Of a stretch of DNA of 64,000 nucleotides, positions 32,747 to 44,702 are shown one piece after another; positions within the stretch are counted from its first letter, which is position 1; every line of letters starts with the position of its first letter. A program made the position numbers and the translations under genes. The stretch spans positions 186,001 to 250,000 of the forward strand of contig CP084608.1 in NCBI GenBank assembly GCA_025917655.1, given 5' to 3'. A model generated the notes under the pieces. It was given only the letters and a program-made list of their open reading frames with translations. It made no database searches and was not told the origin of the DNA. The DNA is from Chlorella sorokiniana. Its lineage: Eukaryota > Chlorophyta > Trebouxiophyceae > Chlorellales > Chlorellaceae.

Positions 32747-33516
32747 GGCACTGATGTTGGTCGCAGCGGGCCGCGGCGTGTGTAGCCTCACGCACCGCTT
32801 GGTTGCTGCGCCGGATGGGAGGTTGAAGCTGCCGCAGCCTCACGTTGGACGTACTGAAATACCTGCATTCTTTCTCTGTTTGCCATCCAGTGTTCCTTCT
32901 GCCTCGCTTACTCAATGCACCGCTTCTGGCCTGTACGCCTTCCCCTACAGCTGCGCTTTTCAACCCCTATCCCTGCCCAGGATGCGATGGGCCGTGGCCC
33001 GTCCCGCTACCTTCTGAATCCAGTTTTTCATCATTTGCCCTGATACCTGTCCAACAAGAATCAAGCCGTTGCATCGAACACGTGCACGTGCCCACCAGGA
33101 ACCAAGCCCTTGCCTATTTCTTTCCCCAGCACGTATTGCAGCACTGCCCCCATTCCCCCTTTTTGTCAGCGCGCCTGCCACAGAACGCCTTGCAATAGAT
33201 CCACCACGCCTGCAGTTGCAATTCTCAAGCACAGTTGTGCATGTATCTTCCTTTCCACCACACTGGCATGCGCGAAGCAGGGGATCCCAACAGTTTGTGG
33301 GGCATTGGCATGCATGCCGCAGCTGCTCGCAGCGGCTGCAGCAGCCGCTGCAGCGAGCAGTGAGCGGCTGCTGCGCGCGGCAGCTGCTGCGCGGCGGCTC
33401 GACAGACCTGTACAGGTGAAGCTGAGGTGGCGCCCGCCGCTCCCCTTCACCGCCTTCCATGCTGCATCATACGGGCTACAGTTGCTATTCGTATATCACA
33501 CTCATAGCATGCGACT
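32747..33516. other. Intergenic, SBP / MOZART1
   Basis: 770 bp, pyrimidine-rich, with SBP 3' sequence and the MOZART1 promoter. No additional gene seen. A short upstream ORF (33509-33535) overlaps the MOZART1 start. Confidence 0.4.
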
Positions 33517-33803
33517 ATGGCTGCAGACAGCTTGAGCACCGCCTGGGAAATCGCGAAGTTGCTCGACACGGGGTTGGACAAGGAGACCCTCAGCATCTGC
33601 ATTGCGCTCGTTGAGAACGGAGTCAACCCAGAGGTTCGTCACCCCTGCAAAAGTGCTCCGGGTGTTCGTCCCGCACCCAAGTTTGCTGCTCGCACTTTCG
33701 CCGCATGTCGCAGGCGCTGGCAGAGGTGATCAAGCGATTGAGGAAGCAGGCGGCCGAGGCGCAGGCAGGCCCAGCCGTGCACGCCGCCGCTGGCGGGCAG
33801 TGA
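33517..33803 (+). CDS. MZT1: MOZART1 mitotic-spindle organising protein (gamma-tubulin ring complex recruiter)
   Basis: Tiny subunit that binds gamma-tubulin complex proteins and recruits the complex to microtubule-nucleation sites. Two exons, 33517-33633 (39 codons) and 33714-33803 (30 codons with stop), joined in phase 0, give 68 residues, the usual family size. Key family segments are AKLLDTGLDKETLSICIALV, ENGVNPEALAEVIKRLRK. The Ala/Gln-rich tail is not conserved. The start ATG overlaps an eight-codon upstream ORF. The stop codon is only 87 nt before the start of the NELF-B-like gene on the same strand. Confidence 0.93.
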
Positions 33804-33890
33804 GCGGCCGCAGGCGGTTCAGCCTACCCGTGCCATCAGCCGTCCCAGCCCTTGTTCGGCTGGCCCACGCGCACTGTGCCCGCCGCCGCG

Positions 33891-36800
33891 ATGGCATCTC
33901 AAGCGCTCAGCGGGGCTGCGGGGGCAGGTTCGGGTGCTGCGGGCGGCGACAGCGCCGCGCCGCCGCCGCCAGTGTTGGTCGGCAACGTCGGCCAGGACTT
34001 TGTGCAAGCCACGCTGACAACCATGGAGCCGCTGTCGGCCATCCAGGTGGGTGCTGCCTGCCGCTGCCATGCAGGGGGCGTTGCGCCACGCATGGGCTGA
34101 GGCACACAGGCGTGCCGACCGCATGGGTGCCACTTGGGTGCTGCTCAAATTGCGGGCGGCTGCGGCGGTTGGGCAGGGCGCTGAGAGCCTGGCATGGCCC
34201 GGGGTCAAGCCTGGCAGCTGGAGCTCGCGGGAGTTCCACCTCGAGCTAAAATCCTTGCACCCTCTCACTCCTCTCTCCTCTTGGAATTTGGATTGCATGC
34301 AAGCCATTGCTCTGCTGGCCTTGCCCCCCCCCCCCCCACCCCCCACCCTACGCGCCCCCCCAACCCCACCCTCCCGCCGCCGCCCTGCAGGAGATCCAGG
34401 CACGAGGCGCGCTGCAGGACCCCGCCTGCGTCCCGCTGATCGGCCTCATGGACCAGCTGGGCCTCGCCAGGCGCGGCAGCTGCCAGGCAGCTGCCCCCAC
34501 CCCACCGCCGCCGCTGCTGCTGCTGCCGCGTCCATGCCGCTGCCGGTGTGCCCTCCGCCTCGCCCAGGCATGCCACGTGGCCTGCTCCCAAGGCCATCCC
34601 GCAGCCGCTGCCGCCCTACATGCATTCGTCATGTACCGCCTGTCTTGGTTTTGTGTACTGCAGGGCGGAGTCGCACCGCTACGTGCTGCAGGCCGCCAGT
34701 CGGGAGCTGCTGGCCCGCATCGACCGCCTGCCTCCCGACCGCCTGCTGCAGCTGCTGGAGGTGCGTTGCTGTTGATGTGGTGTTTGCGTGGGTTTCGCCT
34801 GTGTGTGGGTGAGGAGGGGGTGAGGGGGGCCAGCGGCGGTGCACAGAAACAGTTCCAATCCCACTCGCTGCGCCGCCGTTTGGCCGCGCTCCGCACCGTC
34901 CCGCGCTGAGGTGCACTTGTACCGCAGGCTTCCTTTCCGTACATCGGCATCGCAGATCTGCGGGCGATACCGCTGGCAGTCCTGGACCGCCTGCAGCCGG
35001 TACCAGCGACTTTTTGAAGCAGCTGGCGGGCGACCGGGAGCTGTTCTGGGAGCTGCCTGTGGGAGTGCAGCGCCAAGTGAGCTTGCTGGGTTGGGGTGGG
35101 ATTAAGCAGTTTGTATGTGTGTGCGCATGTTATGGCGAGGGTGGGTAGGTGGGCGCAGGTGATGTTGGAGCGTGCCGGTGGGCGTGGGTGGGGCATTGCA
35201 GGCCAGCACGTATGCTTGCGTTGGACATGCGCATGCGGCCAAAGGGGGTCAGCCTTGGTTGGCATGCCACATGCACGGGGATGCGCCCTCAACGCTGCCA
35301 GCGCTCCAAACCGGCCAGCAGCCCGCCGTCCCGGCCCCCACCCTTCCCCTCCGCCAAACGCCTGCCAGCCACTGTGGCCATCACCTCCAGCTCTCTCTTG
35401 GTTCCTGACCTCCGCCCGTACCGCTGGCGCACCGCCGCTGTGCCCCCCGCCTCCCCACATCCCCGCGTCGCGCTTGCACCGCAGGTGTGGGAGCTGGACA
35501 AGAAGCTGCTGCAGGGGCACGCGCTGCCGCTGGTCATGGGGTACACCCACGAGGTGGCCACTGCGCTGAGGGGGCTGGATATGGATGAGAGCCTGCCCCA
35601 GGAGCTGCTGCCGGGTGGGTGGCTGGGCTCTTGGGGTGACGGTGGGGCCAGCAGGCCGGGGCAGGGGTGTGCACGAGCTGCTTCACACCCAAAGCCACGG
35701 TGCTGCCCAGAGGCTCCTTTGGAGTACAAGCCTGCACTGTGGCGCTGCACGCCCGCTCATCCGCTGATCAGCGCACCTCCGCTGACCTGACATTCTTAGA
35801 TAAGCCGCACCTCCGGATGTTCCACCACACACACTTGCACGCTCTCGCACCCGGCGCTGCCGCAGCCCCGCGGGGCGCCCGCTGCCCAAGGTGCCGCAGC
35901 CGGGCGCAAGATGCTGCGCAGCGGCAGCTCCGCACTGCGCCGCCTCACGGGCATGGTGGGCAAGAGCCGCCAGATCTATAAGGTGCGCGGCGCGCTGAGT
36001 GTGGGTGTGGGTGTGGGTGGGTGCGTGGGTCGGACGCTGAGTGTGTGGGTGTGTGGGAGGGCGGGGGCGCGCGGCGGGTGAGCAGAGGGGGACCCGTGTG
36101 GCTCGTCCTTGCTGCATTCTTGATGCAGGCCAGTAGCTGAGGCTGGCCTGTGCCGGTAGCACCCGTTCTGAAGGCAGGCCAAGCATGCGCTGCGACTCGC
36201 TGGTTTCCACTGCACCGCAGGGAATCGTGGAGCTCATAATGCTGCGGTACCGCGACAGCGACAGCCTGTACGTGGGGATGCAGGAAGCCGCGCTGTGCGC
36301 GCTGCGGTCGCAGGTACGCAGCGACGCCTGCCAACCGTGGCAGCTGCCTGCTTCGCCGCCGCGCTCAGCGACAGTGGGCGCCTGCTTGCTCCGCTCCTCT
36401 TGCTTGCCTTTCGGTGCATTTCCCCCACCGTCCCTGATCCTCTAGTTTTCCAAAAACACCATCGCCGTCCCTTCCCTTCCCTGCGATCGTTGGCAAACAC
36501 ACTCACAAAGCCAACACACCACGCCCAGTTGCCCCACCCATCCGTACTTCCCGCACACGCCCCCACCCACCCCCAACTTTTGGCTCCACACAATCCTCCC
36601 CTCCCCCACACCCACAACTTCTGGCACCTACCGATTCCTTCCCCCAACCCCCACCCACCCCTGCAGCTGCTCATGGCCCTGCACGATCTGGGTGAGACTG
36701 AGCTCTGCGCCCGGGAGCCGTGCCACAAGATGGCCTGGACCCTGGATGCGTGCCTCAAGGTGGGTTCAGGGGTGTATGGGTTTAGAACACTCCTGCCTCA

Positions 36801-39800
36801 AGGTGGGTCCAGGGGTGTAGGGGTTTAGGGCACGCCTGCCTCAGGGTTGGGGCGGGCACACAGCTTGGCGCAGGGGCTGGGCAGCCCCCGCTGCCCTGTG
36901 CTCGCTACGGTGTGGCGCTGGGGCCGCTTTGCTTGCGTGTGCCTCAACTTGTGCGCCACTCCTCGCTCCGTCGTGAGGTTAGGCGCGGCTTTGCGCTTGC
37001 TTTCCTCGAGGGCTGCAGTGGGAAAGGGGTGGCGACATTTTCCCCGCTTCCCTCCCCCCGCCGCACAACGACCGCAGGACCGCCGGCTGGACCAGCGGCG
37101 GCTGCGGGAGCTGTCGCACATCCTGGCGGCGCACGAGGCGGCCGAGGCGCGGCGTGCGCGCGCCACCCACCGCGGCGGCACCCGCATCTCAATCCGAGTG
37201 GCGCCGCGAGGTGGGGCGGGCGCTGCTCGTGCTGCCTCCGCTGGCCTATGCGGCGGGGGCCGGGGGCCGGCAGCGCGCCAGGCAGCTTCCCCACGCCCGC
37301 CGCCCGGCCCTCTCCCTCTCCGCCTGCGCCACATGCGCCTACATCCTCCCTTCGCCGCATCCCCGCGCCCCCGCTTCGCCAGCTGGCGTGGATGATGATG
37401 CCGAGTCGGCGGGGGCCCCGGGCGCCAGCCACGCCGAGCCTCAGCGGGAGCTGGCGGATCTGGGCATGGTGCTGCGGGACCCCCACCTTCCACCTGCTGC
37501 TGCACCACGTGCGCACTTGCTGCTGTCACCAGCGTGCCGCCTCCTTATGCCGTTTTCCGCTGTGATCGGCGTTGTCGGGGCCTGCTGTGTGTGATGCCTT
37601 GGCTGTCTTGTCTCTCCTTGCACCCTGCTCGGCTGGCTGTCCCTGCTGCCGGTGGTCGGCTGGCGGCTGGCTGCTCAGGCCGGGCCACGGCAGTGGGTCT
37701 GGAGTGTCGGGCCACCAGCAAGCGGTCCCCCAGGCCCACGCAGCCACCCCCACCTGTGGCCCCCACCCACCCAGCAGCGCAACAACGCATCGCATGCCTC
37801 ACCTGCGCCCCGCGCCCCTCGCCGCTGCCGCCCCCAGGTGCTGCGCCGGCTGGAGGCGGGGCCAGAGGAGCAGCTGCTGCCCGGGGACGACCGCCAGCTG
37901 GCGTTTGTGACGCGCCTGCTGCAGCTGGCGGTGGGCTGCCGCGGCATGATGCGGGAGCGAGCCTACCGCTTTGCCGGTGCGTGTGTATGTGTGTATGGTG
38001 GCAATGGAGGGGGTATTGGGGGACTGTGGGGAAAAGGCGCGGCGGTAATGCAACCGAGGCAGTTTTCTGTTGAACCGCTCCTGTGCCAACTTGAGGGCAA
38101 TTCCTCTGCTCACCGCCCGCCTTGCCAACGGCTTGCCAGGTCCCTGCTGACTTGATCAGCCTGGCACGCGCTCACCCACACATGCACACATGCATGCACC
38201 CACACACAACTGTATGCACAAACACACATGCGCACACCACGCAACCACCCGCAGAGGCCAGCCCCGAGCTGCTATCCACCTTCTACCCCACCCTGTCGGC
38301 TGTGATGTTGGATGTGGAGCTGCGCAGGGCGGAAGCAGACGATTTGGGGCCGGAGGAGGCTGCCGCCGCAGCTGCCGCCGAGCCGGGTGAGGCGCCGGCG
38401 TGCGTGCCACCTGCTACGGATTGCTGCCCTGCCTGCCTGAGAACGTCGCAGCCGCGTCTGCTGCCCGCTGCCAGCCCCTGCCTGGCCGCCAGCAGCCGTC
38501 AGCACGATGCGCTGCATGCTGGGCCTGCTGATCATGTGTTGCTCGGACACGCTGCTTCCTTCAACTCCCCCGACGCTGTCGCCCACCCGCTGTCGCCGCC
38601 GCTGCCCACCCGCTGCCGCTGCCGGCCTCCCGCTGCCGCTGTCGATCGCCTGCCCCTGCCAACCCCCCGCTGCAGACTACGGGGACCCCAACGTGGAGCA
38701 GCTGGCCCACCTGCTGCCCCGGGATGAGCTCATGCGCAAGGTCACGCAGGTGTGAGGATGCAGGGCGGCGGCGGCACCACCTGGGCGGCTGGGCGCCATC
38801 CTGCCGCCGCCTGCTGCCGACAATGTGTGTGGATGAGGGGGAAGCCGCAAGCCGCCCCTTCCCCCGCCCCAAAGACAAGTAACATTCAAAAACACACTCA
38901 TACACGAAGCTGAAACATACACACACAAGCATCCTGCTGATCCTCAAGCATCCTGCTGGCCCTCAGGTCTACTTGCTGGAGCGGCTGGCGGCGCGGGACC
39001 TCTTCACCGGCAAGCTGCTGCTGCACGCCGTGGTGAGCCGTCCGCCGCCTCTCTCTGCCCAGCGCTCTGCGGCGGCTCCCAACCTGCCTGCCAGCGCGTG
39101 GGAGACTGTCCAGCCTTTCAGGCGGCGCCGTGATTCAGCTGGAATCGAGATTCAGCCAGAGCGTGGCTCGCCCAGCGGATCTGTAATCTAGACGAATAAT
39201 AAACTTTGTGGTTGTGCTCCCTGCAGGCACGGGCGATGGAGACGATGAGCGACCGGAGCATCCCCGAGTTTGCTCCCTTTGGCTACACCCTGGCCCTGCG
39301 CATGGCGCAGCTGCTCAAGGGTGGGCGCGCCTGCTGGTACCCCGCTCTGCTGGGCTTTCTGTGCCGGGTGGCGGCAGCAGCACCGCGGCTGGGGCAGGCC
39401 TGCTGGGCCTGCCCCAGCCTGCAGGCTCGGGGCTGCCGCTCATGGGCAGCATGCCACCCGTGGGCGGCGGCCCGCCCGCCGCTGGCGCCGCCGCACTCAA
39501 CCCCCCTCACAGCCTGTCCCTGCACAACCCGCCGCTGCCCTGTCTGCCCCGCGTTATGCACTGCATTGTACGTGCATCGTACCGTGCACCATGCTTTGGT
39601 ACCGCACCGTGTACCGCGCACCTTGTACCGCAGGCGGTGCGGTACAGGTGCGCGACTCGCTGTGGGGGCTGGCTGTGGACCAGGTGCTGGTGAAGCTGGT
39701 GGACTCGGCCACCCAGGTGGGTGGGCGTGTGTGGTGTGTGGGTGGGTGGGTGAGAGGGGGTGGTGGAGTGTTGTGCACGTGTGCGTGAGCGGTGGTGGTG

Positions 39801-39803
39801 GTG

Positions 39804-39834
<31 letters not shown>

Positions 39835-41249
39835 TGCGCGCGTGTGTATGCGTGTGTGTTTGTGGGTTTGAGGGGGGTCTTCCTTCTCCTGTGTGCGTGC
39901 TAGCAAGCAAACCAGCTTGCCTGTGAAGTACGGGCCGACAGTGGCGGGAGCTCCCAAGAATGCGCAGCTGCCTTGTAGCCCCCACCACCACACACACACA
40001 CACACACACCCTTGCGCCGCGCCGCCGCCACCCACCCCGACCCTGTGCCCACCCGCCCACACGCCCGCCCCTCATGCCCCCCTTCCCCCCCCGCCAAAGG
40101 CCCACGAGGAGGTGCTGCGCCTGCTGCTGGCGGCCGCCCCGCGCCTCGACGCCATGGAGCTCAGCAACTACCTAACCCGCACCCTGGCCGCCTCAAAGTG
40201 GGCCGCCGCCTCTGCCCCGCTCCTTCGCTTGCTCTCTCTTTTTGAGGGCACGGGGTGGAAGTGGGTGTGGGTGGTGTGTGGGGTGGGCGAGTTGGGAGGG
40301 GCGGGGGCTGTGTGGAAGAGGACCGCTGCCGCCGCCCTCCACACAACCTCAAGCGTGCATCTTCCGCTGCTGCATCTCACCTGCATCTCCGCCTGGGCGC
40401 GTGTGTTCCGCTCGACAGGAAGTCGCGCAAGCGGTTCAAGAAGCGCAAGCTGTTTGAGGAGGCGGATGCGCTGCTGGAGGGGGCGGCGGCTACGCCTCGG
40501 CCGACCCCGACTACCGCAGCAGCGGCTACGGCAGCGCTGGTGGGTGGCAGCGCCTCCTGCCGTCCCTCATTGTTGTACTCGTCATTCTTGAGGGGGAGGG
40601 GGGCACTGTGTCGGATACACGAAGAGCTCCAACAGCGCAGCAACGGCAACGGCAGTGCGTGTGGGGCCGCATCCGGCCGGCGACCAGAGGCGGCGCAGGG
40701 GAGAGTTGCTGGCCGCTGACTGCCCCTGGCCCGGCTGCCGCAACCATCTGTCCTTGCCAGCCCAGCAGGCAGGCAGCCCTGCGGCAAGGCTCGAGCCACG
40801 CTGCATTGTTTGACGCTGCTTGACATACGACCCCCTGCCCATGCCCGATCGGCTGCTGCAGGCGGGTACGGCTCCGCGCGCGGTTCTGCGGCGGCGGACG
40901 GCTCAGCGGATGGCGTGCGGGCCACCTATGCGCTGTTTGCCAAGTGAGCACAGCGCAGCATGCACAGCATGCGCCTGCGGACATACAGCGCGCCTGCAGC
41001 CCCGCCCCCGCCCTGCACGCTGCGCTGCTGGGTGCTGGCAAGCAGCATTCGCGCTGCCGCCCACCCCCTCCCCCAGAAAACAGCCAGCGGCCTCCTTTGC
41101 TCTGCCGCACGCCTGGCTGGGTTGGTCGTCCCCCGGCTGGTAGTAACTCCGCTGGTGAACGCCGCTGGCATACCTGCAGGGCCAAGCCTGAGCTCAACCC
41201 CTCGCTGGCGCCCAAGCTGTTTGAGTACCTTGGAGAGACCGCGGGCTGA
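33891..41249 (+). CDS. NELFB: NELF-B / COBRA1-like negative elongation factor subunit
   Basis: In animals NELF-B is part of the complex that pauses RNA polymerase II near promoters. Twenty exons were assembled by phase: 33891-34046, 34391-34470, 34664-34760, 34928-35076, 35485-35614, 35900-35982, 36221-36313, 36667-36759, 37078-37210, 37383-37508, 37838-37976, 38255-38386, 38676-38749, 38967-39032, 39227-39320, 39634-39716, 40100-40197, 40419-40539, 40862-40943, 41180-41249. COBRA1 landmarks: FPYIGIADLRAIPLAVLDRL, RELFWELPVGVQRQVWELDK, RLTGMVGKSRQIYK, ELIMLRYRDSDSLYVGMQE, LLMALHDLGETELCAREPCHK, MAWTLDACLK, DRRLDQRRLRELSHIL and LADLGMVLRDP. The C-terminus has a basic patch (KKSRKRFKKRK) and a Gly/Tyr-rich stretch. 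Intron 2 has a GC donor. One-base errors are implied in the T5 run at 35009-35013 (missing), the C5 run near 37480 (extra) and the G5 run near 40480 (missing). Confidence 0.85.
39803..39826. repeat. (GT)12 microsatellite
   Basis: Within the intron between exons 16 and 17 of the NELF-B-like gene. A (CA)10-11 run follows at 39989-40009 in the same intron, so its transcript could form a GT/CA hairpin. Confidence 0.9.
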
Positions 41250-41727
41250 CCTGCGGTGGTTGCAGGAGCGGCCAAGGGAGGGGATCCCCTTGCACTGTGA
41301 GCGCGCGCTGTGCTGCGTGCCCAGCCGCCCAACGCTGCTTGCGCCCAACAACAGCCCAGCAGCAACAAAGGATCCTCGCGCTCCGGTCACACCACCATGT
41401 TTGATACAAGACTCGAGCACACACGTGCTGCTGTAACAGGGCGCACCGTTCAAGCTAATTCAGGCTCAGGACGGGAGAGATCGGCTGTGAACGATGTGCC
41501 GGCGTCGCAAGTGGGGCATATTACTCGGAGCACAGCAACAAGGGAGGAGGCACCCGGCAAATGCAGCCCACAAGAAACTTCAAGCTATGTGGTACACTCG
41601 AGGGTTGGAGGGTTTGGGGACCGCAGCCTTATGCTGCAGTACTGAGGATCTCCCCACCAGAGCTGGCAGCCGCCCGCCCTCCAGCCGTGCGATCCTGCCC
41701 CTGCCTGCACCGCCGCCGTTTGCGCCC
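41250..41727. other. Convergent 3' intergenic region
   Basis: 478 bp between the NELF-B-like stop (plus) and the first PARP-finger gene stop (minus). It contains both 3' UTRs, including a TGTAA near 41433 that could serve as a polyadenylation signal of the kind used in green algae. No gene seen. Confidence 0.4.
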
Positions 41728-43515
41728 TCACTTCTTCCTGCCGCCCTTCTTGCCGCCCTTCTTGGCTGCGGCCTTCTTGGCTGCGGCCGCGGCCTCCAGC
41801 TCCGCCTGTGCCTCCTCCTCCTGCTCCGTATCCAACTGCTCAAACTCTGGCTCCAGGTCTGCGGCACAGCACACGGGGCATTGATAATATGGGAGGAGGG
41901 CAGAGGAAGGCCCGTTAGTTCACTTTGTGACTGGCTGGCGAGCGTTGAGATCTGCAGGCGGCTCCGGCGCTGCCCGTTGGCTGGTAGGCTCGATGCCGCC
42001 TCTTGCGACGAGCACAGCGGGAGGACCAGCAAGCCATGCGAAAAAGCAGCGCTGCCAGCCCAAAGGTGCATGCCAAATGCTTTCATGCGTTCAGCGGCGG
42101 GCAGGTCCCCACCTTCCAGCTCCTCTTCAGCGCCCCCTCCTCCACAGCAGGGGGGTGCCAGCCCCCCCCTCCCCCCCTCCTCCTCCTCCCCCTCCGCGCT
42201 CTCGCTCTCCGGCTCGGGAGACGGCTCCTTCTTCTTTTTGCCCTTGCCCTTGGCACCGGCCGCAGCCTTGGCCGCGCCGCCCTCCGCCTTCTTGGCGCGC
42301 TTCTGCACGGCGGGAATGGCGGCGGCAGCAACGGCTTGCGCATGCAGCGCAGCGCAGCCCTCAGCGCCCGGGGCACCAGGCCAAGCGCATCCTGCCGCCG
42401 GGAACAGCGGCACTGTTGCTGCGCAGCCGCGACGGGGAGGCCGGTTGAGTGCGCAGGGCGGGGGGTCATTGTGCCCGCCGGGCACACTCGGCAGCAGGCC
42501 GATCGGGGCCTGTGCCAGCCGACGCGGGCTAGGGCCCACCTTGGGGGCGGCCTCCTCCTCCTCCTCCGCCTTCTTCTTCGACTTGCGCGGCTTGGACGCC
42601 TTCTCGGGAGGGTTGTTGAAGGTTTGCTGCACCATCTTCTGCGGTTCGGGGGCGTTATAAGGGAGGGTGACCAGGCGGTACACGGCAGGACGACAGACAG
42701 CACGGGGGCGCGGCGGCGGTGCCAGCTCAGCAGGCGGCCCTTGTTCATGCGGTGCTGCGCGACAGGCTACGCCACTGTTGGCTGAGGGCCTGAGGGTTTC
42801 TTCAGGGGGAGTGCGCTGTGGCCCCATATTTAGCAGGCGGGGCTGCCGCAGCCCACCTGGTCCTTCTGATTGAGGCTGTCCAGCCCCTGCGGCGTCAAGG
42901 CAGGGGCGGCAGGCTTCTCGGGGCCAACGCAAGCAGGCGAAGCAAGCGACCGCAGACACATACAAGAAGTGGCTAGCCGGGCCCAGGGGGCTACGCAAAC
43001 CCCGCGATGCGGCCCCAGCCCACCTGGATGTTGTCGGGCGAGCCGGTGTTGCTGATCTGCTTGGCAGTCACGCAGCGCCTGCGCGTGTTGTGTGTGCGTG
43101 TGTGGACCGGTGAGGGAGTGCGGCGGCCGAGCGGTCAGGTCAACGTCCAATAAAGGGGCCGTCTGGTTCATCCCAACAACACAGACTGCGAGGCACACAG
43201 CGCCCCGCCCGCCCACCAGTGCTTCCACTTGATGGACTTGCGCTCGCCGCTGCCGCCGGCACCTGCCACGTCGTACTCGCTGCCAAACCGCAGGTCACCC
43301 TGCAGAGGCGGTGCGGTGTTGTTGCGGCATGAAGGAGGTCAGTTGCGTGGCAGAGCTTGTAAACTTGTGAACCCTTCATGTGGTCATGCTTGGACAGCAG
43401 CAGCGGCGGTGGCGGCGGCGGCAGTCCCCAGCGGCGGCGGCACCTGGTCAATCTTCTCCTTGCAGCCCTGGCAGGTGGAGCGTCCCGAGGACGCGTACTC
43501 AATCACGTAAGGCAT
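41728..43515 (-). CDS. PARP-type zinc-finger protein without catalytic domain, copy 1
   Basis: Seven exons, all in phase: 43515-43444, 43299-43217, 43078-43024, 42886-42857, 42638-42540, 42302-42113, 41858-41728 (219 residues). The N-terminal PARP-type finger has STCQGCKEKI (CxxC, about 14-17), GDLRFGSEYD and WKHWRC (HxxC), followed by GLDSLNQKDQ. In PARP1 and DNA ligase III this finger recognises DNA nicks and breaks. The remainder is Lys-rich and Glu-rich (KKAEEEEEAAPK, KGKGKKKKEPSPEPESESAE) and ends in Ala/Lys repeats (AAAKKGGKKGG), like a disordered chromatin-binding tail. No ADP-ribosyltransferase domain follows. It lies in tandem with copy 2. Role in DNA repair or chromatin is inferred from the finger only. 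Confidence 0.88.
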
Positions 43516-44702
43516 GGCTGGGAGGGGTGCTGGGAGGGGTGCAAGGTGGCCAGGGGTGCTGCTCGACCTGGCGGGGCGACCTTGGACGGGTGCGGCGCTG
43601 CAGGGGCGGCGGCGCGCCAAGGGAGGCAGGCGCATGGTCACTTGCGCTGCTCCTTTCCGTGTTGAAGGCGGTCGGGGCACAGAAGAGCATTCTCAGTCGT
43701 TCCCAGGACACGACAAGCATCCAGGAGAGGTGCGGGAAGCTGCCTCGGACGCTAGCGCGTCAGCGCTCGGCGGCGGCTCCAGCGACGACGGGCGCGCGTG
43801 CGGTGCATGCAAGGGTGGCGGGCCGGCTCACCCTCTCAACCGCCCTCTGCTGCTGGATGGCTCTTGGATCTAGGCAGAGGCGCAAGGGTTCTGCACGGCG
43901 GAAGGGGCACCAGGAAGCGTGGTGGGCCGAAGCTGTCAGCGCTGAAGCGACAGCGCCCTTCTCGGGCTAGCCCCTATCCAAGGCTGCTGCCCTGGAGCAC
44001 GCTCATTTCGACTCACGGTCTGCCGAGGATCCTGCGGGGCCTTCCCACACCTCACTGCACAGCAAGGGTGAGTTGTTTTTTCCTGCAACCGCCTCAGAAA
44101 CGCTTCTTGGACGATAACAACGGATCGGATAGTCAGTAGGGGGCCGCCTGCCTGCCTTCCAAGGCAGTGCTCCGGCTGGAAATGCGGCGCCGGGTGCGCT
44201 GCTGGCGCTTGGCCCCGCCACGCGCTCAGCCTCAGCTTGTCCTGCCATTGCAGCCTCTTTTAACACCGACTCAAGATGCACCAATTACACAACAAGCCCC
44301 GCGCATGCGCGCCAATGTGGCGGGCCACACCGCGGGGCTGTGGGTCAACGGGGAGAGGCCGCGCAGCGGCAACAAGCTGGCAAGGCACCCTTCAAGGCGT
44401 CAGGGAGGGAGGGGGCAGTCTCAAAAAAAACGATGGCGGGTAGGTGGTTTTTGGTGGTGCGGCGGCCAACTGTCTGGCCGCTGGCCACGCTGTCAAAGAG
44501 AGCCGACCGGGGTGGTTGGGGTGTGGGCGGGGGAAAGGGGGGTGAAGTGCAAGCGGCGGCGCGCTGGGCGCTCGCGCGCACAGCAGAAGAGGAGTCACGA
44601 CGAGGTTGGGATTGCGTGCAGCGTGGGGCCTGCCTGTTGCTGAACGCCTGGGAGGGGTCCTCAGCCGTCGCGCGCGGCGCCCCCAAGGCTGCCACCGCCG
44701 CC
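43516..44702. other. Intergenic between the two PARP-finger genes
   Basis: About 1.2 kb containing the promoter of copy 1 and the 3' end of copy 2. ORFs on both strands look like GC-rich noise. I see no third finger. Confidence 0.4.

Noticed and set aside
34321-34390. Poly-C tract as a structural or recombination element
   Set aside because: It is simply the pyrimidine tract before a splice acceptor. A similar run precedes an OMA1 exon near 60200.
41494-42660. 388-codon plus-strand and 472-codon minus-strand frames
   Set aside because: They run through introns of the first PARP-finger gene. The phase-matched exons explain the coding signal better.
43516-44702. A third PARP-finger gene between the two copies
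   Set aside because: No CxxC...HxxC pattern or matching exon was found on either strand.
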